Shown piece after piece: positions 45,640-56,150 of a stretch of 64,000 nucleotides of DNA. The position numbers and the translations under genes are program-made. The notes beneath the pieces were generated by a model that was given only the letters and a program-made list of their open reading frames with translations, was not told the DNA's origin and ran no database searches. Each line of letters begins with the position of its first letter. Within the stretch, counting starts at the first letter, position 1. This stretch comes from CAIWKO01 sp964626855 (GTDB taxonomy: Bacteria > Bacteroidota > Bacteroidia > Bacteroidales > CAIWKO01): the NCBI GenBank assembly GCA_964626855.1, contig CAZVKJ010000003.1, positions 1 to 64,000 on the forward strand, in the 5' to 3' direction.

Positions 45640-48600
45640 ATGGAAAATTTTACCCCAACACTGACAAAAGCAAAACGTGCTTTCAGAATCTTTTTTATGA
45701 TTCTGGTAATAATGTTCCTTTTTATTGGAATTATTACTAATCCAGTCGTATATGGCGGAAAAACTCAAGGTGAGAAAGATGTAATGAAATTATCAAATTC
45801 ATTATCGATTGATGAGCCCTTGTTTATGATTTCGCCGATTTATTTTGGTGAATTTGATTTATTATCGTTAAGTTTATCTAACGTGAAATATAACGTCCGA
45901 GAAAATGAAAATATTTTTGTGAACGGTTGTTCGCCTCAAGGATTAGAACCATATCAAAATATGAAATTTGACTGTGGTACTATTGAAATGCCGACAAATT
46001 TGACCGCATCTCAAAATCCAATCTGTTATTGGCCGGCAGCACCAACACGCCCGGCTTTAAGTGCAGATTTTCCTGATGGAGTAACTACGATAGAATGGTA
46101 TAGAAATGAATGTGTCGCTGATAGTATGATTGGAGAAACTCATCCTTACGTTGGGTGGAGTATAAATGTTGAACCTCATGTAACTACTACTTACTGGGCA
46201 AGGAGTAAGGTAGGTGATTGCTATTCTGCTTGTGCAGGTCCTTATGTGTTAACTGTAAATATGTACCCAGAACCTGTTTCTGTTACTGTCACTGGTGGAA
46301 ATCAAATTTGCCAGGATCAATGTGCAACATTGACTGCAACCGGAGGAACTGGTGGAACAATTTATTATTTAGGTGCTATAATTCCTCCTGAAGGTTATCC
46401 TGCAGCTCAACTTGAATGGGGAAGTCAAAATGATACAAGAACTGAGGTTGAGGTATGTGCTAGTGGTGCCTACTTTTTTGTTTCTTTTGATGATGTCACA
46501 GAATGTCGATGGGGCATGGCAGGTAGTGCTGAAATACTATCATTTCAGGCTCCAGTAGGCGAAATTAATATTAGTGGTGATGGGACTCATTGTGAAAGTA
46601 CGACACTATATGCTTCTGGGGATATTTCAAATGGAACAATATATTGGCAGGGAACAACTAGTAATGGAACTTCAACGTCAACCCCTTCAACTTCGCAAAT
46701 TATTACTTCTTCAGGAACATATTATTTTAGAGCTGGTGATGGTCCATGCTGGGGGCCACAAAGTAGTGCGGTTGTGACAATAAATTCAAATCCTGATCCA
46801 GTTTTTGTTCATGGAGCAGGAACTTATTGTGGTGTTGCTACTATTACTGCAACAGGTGGTAGTGATAATGGAAATGATATATATTGGCAAGGAACAACAA
46901 GTGGTGGTACATACACCAATTCACAGATGACAGCACAGACGATTACCGCTGTTGGTACTCATACATATTATTTTCGAGCCAGGAGTTCTGAAGATTGTTG
47001 GGGAGAAGAAGGAAGTGCCACTGTTACCATAAATTCGGTGCCAACAACTCCATCTTCCACAGCTTCACCAGCTGATATTTGTCCAGGAGCATCTTCAACA
47101 TTATCTGCTTCAGTCTCTGGATCAACGATTTACTGGTATACAGGCTCATGTGGAGGAACATTCCTAAATACAACAGGCGATAATGTAACTGTCACGCCAT
47201 CAGCTAATACAACTTATTTTGCAAGAGCTTTATTGGGAAATTGTTGGTCAACAGATTGCGGATCAGTTACCGTTACTATCAAAGAAATGCCAGATGCTGT
47301 TACAGTTCATGGTGGTGGCACATACTGTGCAAATCAAACCATCACAGCTACCGGAGGTACTGGGGGAACTATGTATTGGCAAGGAACAACAAGTAATGGA
47401 ACTTCAACCGCTGTTGAATCTACTTCCCAAAATATTACAGTTTCGGGAATTTATTATTTCAGATCATATAATTCTTGTGAATGGGGGCAACAGGATAGTG
47501 CAATAGTCACTATAGTGCCTCCTACAGGTACGGTTACGGTTCATGGTATGGCTATTTGTTCAGGTGAAAATGCTACTTTAACAGCTTCCGGTGGAACAAA
47601 CGGCACCATTTATTGGCAGGGGACTTCAAGTAATGGTACATCACAGGGAACCCCATCAACAAGTCAAACAGTTTCTTTAGCGGGCACTTATTATTTTAGG
47701 GCATATAATGATATTTGCGGATGGGGAACACCTTCCTCTGCTGTAGTTACCGTTGAGGTGCGGCCAGATACACCGCCGACACCTTCTGCAAATCCCAATC
47801 CTTCTTGTTCGGTAAATGGTGTTTCTACATTATCAACATCTTATCCTGATGCTGTCATCTATTGGTATACAGGTTCATGTGGAGGCACTTTTATCGGCAC
47901 AGGTAATTCAATAGATGTCACACCATCAGCAACAACAACTTATTATGCTCGGGCACTTAATGAAACCCATGGTTGTTGGTCGTATGATTGTAGCAGCGTT
48001 GTTGTTACAATGATACCTGATCCGGAAGTAATCACAGTAAATGGAGGTGGAACTTATTGTACAAGTGCAACCCTTACTGCTACTGGAGGTACAGGAGGAA
48101 CAATTTACTGGCAGGGTACAACAAGTAATGGAACTTCTACGGCATTTTCCAATACTTCTCAAACTGTAACCGCTTCAGGCACGTATTATTTCCGCGCATG
48201 GAATTCATGTACATGGGGAACTCAAGGAAGTGCAACTGTTACTGTCAATTATTTCCCTGACGCAGTAACAGTAAATGGCGGAGCCATATGTAACGGTGCC
48301 AGTGCAACATTGATTGCGACAGGAGGAACCGGAGGTACAATTTACTGGCAGGGAACAACAAGTGGCGGGACAAGCACAGATTCTCCATCAACAATGGAAA
48401 CAGTATCAGTTGCAGGAACGTATTACTTCCGGGCCTTCAATACACAGTGTGGATGGGGCATGGAGGATAGTGCAAAAGTTACAGTAGTGCAATTACCTCA
48501 AAATCCACCTGTACCTACCGTCATACCAGATCAAATTTGTTCAGGAAGCGAATCTTCGACATTATCTACTTCAGTTGCTTCGACTATAATTTATTGGTAC

Positions 48601-51025
48601 ACGGGTTCTTGTGGCGGTAATTTAGTCGGGACAGGAAATTCAATAATTGTAAATCCAACTAATATAACGACTTATTATGCAAGGGCATACAATCCTTCTA
48701 CCCAATGTTGGTCTGATGGTTGTTCAAGTGCGACTGTGAACATGTTGGCTAACCCTGGTGATGTAACTGTTTCTGGAGGCGGTACTTATTGTTATAGTCC
48801 CACATTAACTGCTACTGGCGGTACATCTGGTACAATATATTGGCAGGGAACTTCAAGTGGCGGTACTTCATCCGCAACACCTTCAACATCTCAGGTGGTA
48901 ACCGTTTCCGGAACTTATTATTTTAGAGCATATAATTCTTGTTTATGGGGCACTGAAGGTAGTGCTACAGTGGTGGTGAATCACCCACCGCAACCCGTAA
49001 CAGTTAATAATAGCGCTATTTGTAACGGGGCTAGTGCTACTCTATATGCTAGTGGTGGTACAGGTGGTACTATTTATTGGCAGGGGCTTACAGTTGATGG
49101 AACAAATACAGATACGCCTTCAACAATGCAAACTGTATCTGTTGCGGGCACTTATTATTTCAGAGCATACAATGATGAATGTGGTTGGGGAACTCAGGGT
49201 AGTGCTGTTGTTACAGTAGAGCCCCTGCCAAATGATCCTCCAGTACCCACAGCTTCACCAGATTCTATTTGCTCAGGACATGGTTCTTCAACATTGAATA
49301 CTTCTGAATCAGGAATGGTAATTTATTGGTATTCGGAATCATGTGGCGGAACATATATTGGTACCGGCAATTCAATCGTAGTATCACCCATTGTGACATC
49401 AACATATTATGCAAGAGCTTTAAATCCGTTAACAGGTTGTTGGTCAGATGGCTGCAGTAGTGTCGTCGTTTATATGAAAACAAATCCTGGAGATGTAATT
49501 GTTAATGGAGGCGGAACATATTGTTTTAGTGCACCATTAACAGCTATTGGAGGTACAGGCGGAACTATTTATTGGCAGGGTACAACAAGTGGAGGAACAT
49601 CGACATTAACGCCATCCACTTCCCAAACAGTGACTGTCTCTGGAACTTATTATTTTAGAGCGCATAATTCTTGTTTATGGGGAACAGAAGGCAGTGCAAT
49701 AGTTACAGTTAATTATTTACCTGATCCTGTTGTTGTTAATGGCGGTGGTGCTATTTGTGACGGTGCTTCTGCAACACTTACAGCCATTGGAGGTGGTGGC
49801 CTAAATCCGGGCACAATTTACTGGCAGGGATCAACAAGTGGCGGGACTTCAACACTTACACCTTCTACATCACAAATAGTTTCTGTTGCAGGAACTTATT
49901 ATTTCCGAGCATTCAATGATGAATGTGGATGGAGTACTCAGGGAAGTGCGATTATAACTATCAACGAATTGCCATCAGATCCTGTTCCTTCTGCTTTACC
50001 TAATCCCGTGTGTTCCAATACTTCTACAACACTTTCCGCTAGTGTAAATGGATCAATAATTTATTGGTATTCTGGTTCTTGTAATGGGTCATTAATTGGA
50101 TCTGGTAATTCAATTTCTGTATCTCCCTCATCTGCTTCTACTTATTATGCGAGAGCTTTTAATGCAACAACCGGATGTTGGTCGGTTGGTTGTGGTAGTG
50201 TTGTTGTTACTATGTTAACAAATCCGGACGCCGTAACTGTTAACAGTAGTGGATATTATTGCAATAGTACCACGCTCACTGCCACCGGAGGGACAGGAGG
50301 TACTATTTATTGGCAAGGTACGTCAAGTAATGGAACATCGACATTAACCCCTACTACAAGCCGGAATGTATCAACGTCTGGTACATATTATTTCAGGGCA
50401 TATAATTCATGTTTGTGGGGGACCCAGGGAAGTGCTATCGTATATATCAATTATCCTCCACGTCCAGTTATTGTTCAGGGTGGTGGTTCCATTTGCCAGG
50501 GAAATAGTGCAACATTGACAGCTAGTGGTGGTACTGGGGGAACAATTTATTGGCAGGGGACTACAAGCAGTGGAACATCTACTGCAAGTGCTACAACCTC
50601 GCAAGTAATTTCAACATCTGGTACTTATTATTTTAGATCTTATAATACGATTTGTGGCTGGAGTACCGAAGGCAGTGCCACGGTTACTGTGAATCCATTG
50701 CCTAATACACCTCCTGATCCAACGGCTACACATGATTCAGTATGTTTTGAACGCGGAGGTTCTACAGATTTATCGACATCTGTTGCAAACACATATATAT
50801 ATTGGTATAGTGGGTCATGTAATGGAACCCTTGTTGGAACAGGCAATACAATTACGGTTTATCCGACAGTTGTAACAACATATTACGCAAGAGCCTATAA
50901 TGCTACTACAGGATGTTGGTCTACCGGTTGCAGTTCAATTGTCATCGTCGGCTTAGACGATCCCGGCACTGTGACGGTTCATGGCGGCGGTACTTATTGT
51001 ACGAGCCAGACGTTGACGGCCACAG
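45640..51025 (+). CDS. Giant repeat-rich surface protein, N-terminal part (to gap)
   Basis: First ~1,795 residues of a protein that almost certainly continues at 51126; about 3,130 residues in all. N-terminal signal or anchor helix (about 17-40), an N-terminal Cys-containing unit, then Ig-like units of about 80 residues of three kinds. Kind A has YC...TLTATGGTGGTIYWQG and SCLWGTQGSA. Kind B has ICNGASATL...IYWQG and ECGWGTQGSA. Kind C has IYWYTGSCGGT and TTYYARA...GCWS. From 47311 they run as A-B-C super-units of 732-744 bp. Cysteines are paired in each unit, suggesting disulfide-stabilised extracellular domains. Probably a T9SS-exported adhesin or filament-like surface protein. The frame reading through Ns to 51129 is an artefact. 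Confidence 0.85.
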
Positions 51026-52330
51026 NNNNNNNNNNNNNNNNNNNNNNNNNNNNNNNNNNNNNNNNNNNNNNNNNNNNNNNNNNNNNNNNNNNNNNNNNNN
51101 NNNNNNNNNNNNNNNNNNNNNNNNNTTAACGGTGGTGGATCTATCTGCCAGGGTTACAGCGCAACGCTGACGGCTAGTGGTGGCGGCGGCCTGAACCCGG
51201 GCACGATCTACTGGCAGGGTACCACGAGTGGCGGCACTTCTTTTGGAACACCATCGACACTGCAAACAGTATCAGTATCTGGTACTTATTACTTCCGTGC
51301 GTATAACAACGAATGCGGCTGGGGCCCTGAAGGCAGTGCAACAGTTGTGGTAAATGCATTACCAATTGATCCACCGATACCTTCTGCTAATCCGCCTTCT
51401 GTATGCATAGTTGGAGGAGAGAGTTCTACGTTATCTACATCAGTGACAAATACAATAATATATTGGTACAACGGTTCATGTAATGGGACTTTAGTTGGTA
51501 CTGGTAATTCAATTGTGGTAACACCTTCGGGCGTGACTACTTATTACGCCAGGGCTTACAATGCCACGACGGGCTGCTGGTCAACCGGATGTAGCAGCGT
51601 AACTGTTGTTGATTTGAGCGATCCTGCTGTAACTGTACATGGAGGAGGATTATATTGTACAAATGCTACATTAACAGCAACAGGCGGAACAGGTGGAACT
51701 ATTTACTGGCAAGGAATAACCAGCAATGGTACATCAATGGCTACGCCATCAACTTCGCAAAATGTAACAGTATCAGGTACTTATTATTTCCGCGCATGGA
51801 ACTCTTGTACATGGGGTACGCAGGGAAGTGCTGTGGTAACGATAGATTGTACACCAGGCCCGGTAACTGTAACAGGATGTGGTTCTATTTGCTTTGGCAG
51901 CAGTTGTACACTTACAGCAACTGGTGGAACATTCGGAACAATATACTGGCAGGGTACAACAGACGAAGGGACTTCGATGGGAACGCCTGCAACTTCAATG
52001 GTTGTATCTACTTCTGGTACATATTATTTCAGAGCGCATAACGATTTAGTGGGTTGGGGTCCAGATGGAAGTACTACGATAATTGTTAATGCTTTACCAA
52101 GCGATCCGTTCATTGTAGCTACTTCTTCAACACTCTGTTCTGGAAATTCTTCAACGCTTTCGGCTTCAGTAAGCGATTCGAGAATATTCTGGTATTCTGG
52201 GTCGTGTAATGGTACTCAGGTAGGTATTGGCAATGTATTAGTTGTATCACCTACTATAACTACAACCTACTTTGCACGTGCTTATGATACTATAACCGGT
52301 TGTTGGTCAAATGATTGTGGTAGTATGGTT
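47311..52330 (+). repeat. Coding A-B-C super-repeat, seven copies of 732-744 bp
   Basis: Direct repeats within the giant protein gene. The A-unit landmark (first glycine of the G-G-G-T-Y-C motif) falls at 47311, 48043, 48775, 49507, 50245, 50983 and 51641. Spacings are 732, 732, 732, 738 and 738 bp, then 658 across the N gap (744 if the gap is 186 nt). All are multiples of three. Copies differ in wording and codon choice, so they are not recent identical duplicates. The final copy ends near 52330, where unrelated Ig-like domains begin. More divergent units (46290-47290) precede the first copy. Confidence 0.85.
51026..51125. other. Assembly gap (100 N) inside the giant gene
   Basis: Exactly 100 N. 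It falls inside an A unit of the super-repeat, the kind of place where short-read assembly breaks. Comparison with other copies predicts 186 nt are missing, which also restores one continuous frame from 45640 to 54952. Confidence 0.98.
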
Positions 52331-54952
52331 ATCACTGTAAATGGCCCAGTACCACAGACAATTACAGGATCTACACCAATTTGCGTTGGAGCTATTACAA
52401 CATGGAGTAGTACAACAACCGGCGGAACCTGGACCAATGATAATCCTTCAGTTGCAGCAATTGATAATGCAACAGGGTTAATTTATGGTTTATCGACAGG
52501 TACTACTGTAGTTACGTACAATGTAACATATGGCGGTTGTACAAGCACAGCAACAAAGACGCTTACCGTTTTAGGTACTATGGGTGCATCTATAAGTGGT
52601 GGGGCATCCCCGATTTGCTATAATTCAAATCCGGGATCGTTTACCGCTATAGGCACTGGTGGATCAGGATCTTATACTTACCAGTGGTATACTACACCGT
52701 CTACTTTGATAAATAATGCAACCAACAGTACTTATAATCCCGGGAACATTACTACGACAACAGGATATTATTGTGTTATAACAGGTTCTTGTGGTTCAGG
52801 AACATCTAATACAATAGATATTACTGTAAATTCAGAGTTGTTAGCAACTTTAACTGGTGGTACTTCACCTATTTGTGATAAGTCAAACCCGGGTATATTA
52901 ACTACACATGCAAGTGGTGGAACGGGTTCATATACGTATCAATGGTATAGAACTTCTTCCGGATTAATTAATAATGCTACGAATAGTACCTATAACCCAG
53001 GTATGATGACAACAAGTAATGGATTCTACTGTATTGTTACAAGTTCACCTTGTGGTTCTGATACAACGTCCACCTTTAGTGTTGTTGTAACTCCTCAAGT
53101 CAGTAATCCAACACCAATTACAGTTGCTGTTGGTAGCACAGAACCGAGTTGCCAGATAACTAACGGAACTACTACTACTTATGAAACAACTGCCAGCAAT
53201 AATTCCGGATTCCACTGGTCAATTAGTAATCCTTCTGCTGGTTCTATCGATTCGACAACAGGTGTTATGACATGGGCCAATGGTTTCTATGGTACAGTGA
53301 ATATCCAGGTATTTGCTTATGGATGTGGATTGCCATCTTCTCAGGTAATAAGGACTGTGACAATTTATCAACAGCCCACAGCCGAGGCCGGGACAAAGGC
53401 CACATTTACCGGTACGCCAATACAGATTGGTAGTGCAAGCAATGGTCCTGGAACAATCAGTTGGTTACCAACAGCTGGATTGAGCAATCCTAGTATTGCT
53501 GAGCCCACGGCATCACCTTCTGTAACGACAACATATACAGTATCTGTTAATAATAACGGATGTATAGCAACTGATACTGTTACCATTGTATTCAGTGGTT
53601 ATATGATCAGTGGTAAAACGCGTTATTTAGGCAGAGCTAATGTTGGTAATCCTGTGCCCAACCAACCCAGCTATAATTCTGTTATTTATGATATCAGTAA
53701 GGTTATTGTGATACTAAAGAATTATCCTACTGGTACTGAAATATCCAGAGATACAAGTAATACGGTTGGTTCTTATGCATTTAACAATATTCCTGCAGGA
53801 ACATATAAGTTGACGTATAAGAAATGGGCTGCTGATACGATGCAATGGGTCAATGGTGTGGATGCTATTGATGTAACACTGTTGAAATACTATGTTGGCG
53901 TTGACACACTTCTTGATCCGACCAGATGTTTCTCATGGAAATATAAGAGGGCTGCTGATGTTGATAATATTAATTCAATCAATTCAATTGATATTGCCAG
54001 AATTAAAAACAAGATTGGCTCTCCATATACTGTGAGCAGGAACTTCCCGAAAGGAAACTGGGTATCTTATGATACTCTTGTCACCATTACGAATGCCAAC
54101 CTGAATGTTACATTGAAGACAGATGCCTATGGTGATTTCAATGCATCCAGTAATAAATACAGGGATAGTGTCAGCACATGGAGTCTTGCTAAATCGCTGC
54201 CTGAAAATATCATTGATGTTTCCGGCGATTATATCATGACCAATGATCCTTCTTATATTGAGGTGCCATTACGCATTAGCTCAAAGATGAAAGATTTCTC
54301 AGCTCTTGGACTAGAATTGAACTATCCGAGCAATGAATATCAGCTTGTTAATGCCTTTATGGTTAATAATTCAACTAAGAATACATCTGTAAAGATTAAT
54401 CCTTCTTTAGAAGAAATCATTGCTGATGATAATGATCTCCTCGTAACCGATGAATCCGGAGTGATCAGAGTAGTGTTTGCTACAACAAATGATTATGATG
54501 TAGATGCAAACGACGAAATAATTAAACTTGGATTCAGAGCACGTACAGATAGAAATATTCATGGAGAACTTGACTTTGAACTTAGTGGAACCGGTGTTAT
54601 CGGCAATAAGTATGGTGAGGAAAATGAAGAAGCATTCCTGATTATGCCGAAGATCTTTGTTCAGTCAAATGACAATGATGTTGAAGCAGGATTTGAATTT
54701 GCAGGGTATCCGAATCCGTTTAATGGTGATGCTACCTTAACTTATAGCATACCGCAAGACGGGACTGTAAAACTGAATGTATATAATGCCATTGGTGAGC
54801 TTGTTGGTACACTGGTTAGCGATTCGCAGACAAGCGGAAAGCATACAGTGTCATACGAACCAAAGAACTTACCGGCAGGTATGTATACCTTCAGGTTAGA
54901 ATACACTAGTGGAGATAAATCAAAGTGTATGATTCTTAAGATGATCCACTGA
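51126..54952 (+). CDS. Giant repeat-rich surface protein, C-terminal part
   Basis: About 1,275 residues continuing the gene from 45640; the open frame starts right at the gap edge (a GTG at 51347 is only an internal codon). Order: end of super-unit seven, a last A-B-C copy to about 52330, a Big_2-like Ig domain (STTTGGTWTNDNPSVAAID), two Ig-like units with SYTYQWY, an Ig-like unit, then from about 53600 a carboxypeptidase-regulatory-like strand region and a dockerin-like segment (VDAIDVTLLKYYVG and ADVDNINSINSIDIARIK). A cohesin-like beta domain and a T9SS type A sorting domain (GYPNPFNGDA, LPAGMYTFRL) follow. Ends 18 nt before a strong terminator. Confidence 0.85.
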
Positions 54953-54970
54953 TGTAAAATGATTTAATAA

Positions 54971-55010
54971 AGAAAGGCTGCCATAGATCAAGGCAGCCTT
55001 TCTTTTTATT
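54971..55010 (+). terminator. Rho-independent terminator of the giant gene
   Basis: Perfect 12-bp stem AGAAAGGCTGCC (54971-54982) and GGCAGCCTTTCT (54992-55003) with a 9-nt loop, followed by a T-rich run. It lies 18 nt after the stop codon at 54952. Confidence 0.88.
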
Positions 55011-55052
55011 CGGCATTTCAGATTTGTCGATAATCAAACATCAATTATACAC

Positions 55053-55075
55053 AAAAAAAAGAGGGTAGAACCCTC
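55053..55075 (-). terminator. Rho-independent terminator of tRNA-Arg
   Basis: On the minus strand GAGGGT-TCT-ACCCTC (55075 to 55061) is followed by eight Ts (55060-55053). It begins 7 nt after the tRNA 3' end. Confidence 0.75.
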
Positions 55076-55082
55076 ATTTTTG

Positions 55083-55156
55083 TGACCCCGGCGGGATTCA
55101 AACCTGCAACCTTCTGATCCGTAGTCAGATACTCTATTCAGTTGAGCTACGGGGCC
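55083..55156 (-). tRNA. tRNA-Arg(ACG)
   Basis: 74-nt cloverleaf on the minus strand: acceptor GGCCCCG/CGGGGTC (one G-T pair), D stem GCTC/GAGT, anticodon stem TCTGA/TCAGA with loop CTACGGA (anticodon ACG, to be edited to ICG for CGU/CGC/CGA), variable loop AGGTT, T stem GCAGG/CCCGC with one A-C mismatch, discriminator A. CCA is not encoded. The D loop has GA where GG is usual and the T loop has TTT where TTC is usual: positions 19 and 56 form A-U instead of G-C. Confidence 0.93.
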
Positions 55157-55305
55157 ATTTTGAGTACAAAATTAATATATTTTACCAAGAAAAATCAAAA
55201 AGCTAATGAATTTTTAATTTTATGATGCAAAGGCGCATAGTTGCCATTATATATTTTTTTTCTGCAGAATTAATCATTATTGAAATTACCTTGAGATGAA
55301 TGACT

Positions 55306-55313
55306 TATTTTTG
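55306..55313 (+). promoter_or_regulatory. Possible -7 box (TATTTTTG) that decides the PlsC start
   Basis: TATTTTTG matches TAnnTTTG and sits inside the longer reading frame starting at 55300, 22 nt before the ATG at 55336. If real, translation must start at 55336. Confidence 0.4.
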
Positions 55314-55335
55314 CAAAATATTACGCATAATTTCT

Positions 55336-56088
55336 ATGATCAATAAGGTATGGCGAAAACTTTGGGTGTTTCTTTTGGGTTTTATTTCCTTTTTGATTTT
55401 TATGATCACAAGTCAGTTTTTTACACTATTGATACTTTTCCCATTTACAAACGAAAAAAAATCCGCCAGAACCTTTTATACGAATATGCTTACATTATAT
55501 GCACGTTTTATTTTAAAAACACACCTGAATCTAAAGATCAGGTATCATTATAAATCCAATGGCCAATTTTTACATCCAATGCTGATTGTATGCAATCACC
55601 AATCGATAATAGATGTGCCTGTTTCATTGTCCCTGACATCAAAAATCAGGGTTTTAAATAATAACTGGCATAACAATAAATTGTCAAGATTTTTTATTAC
55701 AAAATATATTGGTTTTTATTCCATTTATAATGATCTGGATTTCCTGGCCGATGAGTTGAAACCCTCTATTGACAAGGATTGTTCATTACTGGTGTTTCCT
55801 GAAGGTATCATGAGTCGAGAAAAAAAGATACACAGATTTCACAAAGGTGGTTTTTACCTTGCTCAGAAACTTAATTTGGACATTCAGCCTGTAGTTATAT
55901 ATTACTCTGACAGCATAATAAAGAAGAGCTGGTTTTATCTGAAAAATGGCAATGTTATAATTAAATTCCTTGATCCGATAAGGGCCAATACCCAATTATA
56001 TGGTTCTACTTATCAGGAATTAACTAATAATGTGATGGCTGCGATGCGCCTTGAATATAATGCTATTAAAGCCGCCCAGGAATCGTGA
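55336..56088 (+). CDS. PlsC-type lysophospholipid acyltransferase
   Basis: 250 residues from ATG 55336. N-terminal hydrophobic helix, then the acyltransferase block I NHQSIIDVP (H-x4-D), block II around KYIGFYSI, block III FPEGIMSR and block IV-like LDIQPVVIYY. It esterifies a lysophospholipid or similar acceptor at the inner membrane. It resembles the acyltransferase part of the trifunctional protein at 59069 (HRFHKGGFYLA against HRFHKGAFYLA), so the two are paralogous. First gene of a co-directional envelope-lipid group. Confidence 0.88.
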   Translation: MINKVWRKLWVFLLGFISFLIFMITSQFFTLLILFPFTNEKKSARTFYTNMLTLYARFILKTHLNLKIRYHYKSNGQFLHPMLIVCNHQSIIDVPVSLSLTSKIRVLNNNWHNNKLSRFFITKYIGFYSIYNDLDFLADELKPSIDKDCSLLVFPEGIMSREKKIHRFHKGGFYLAQKLNLDIQPVVIYYSDSIIKKSWFYLKNGNVIIKFLDPIRANTQLYGSTYQELTNNVMAAMRLEYNAIKAAQES

Positions 56089-56118
56089 TCCTGATGGTTT
56101 ATAAAATAAAAAATGGGT

Positions 56119-56126
56119 TAATTTTG
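56119..56126 (+). promoter_or_regulatory. Possible -7 box (TAATTTTG)
   Basis: TAATTTTG matches TAnnTTTG, 24 nt before the GTG start of the C45 gene at 56151. No TTTG at the right upstream distance (TTTA with a 17-nt spacer). Confidence 0.35.
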
Positions 56127-56150
56127 CAGAAAAAAAACTAAACATTTATT

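Noticed and set aside
47926..48162. Minus-strand frames rich in Cys and Ser in the giant gene
   Set aside because: They mirror the repeat on the opposite strand, have no start context or family, and recur at the same place in other copies.
47311..52330. CRISPR-like or satellite array
   Set aside because: Repeats are long, diverged at DNA level, all multiples of three and in one continuous reading frame with conserved protein units.
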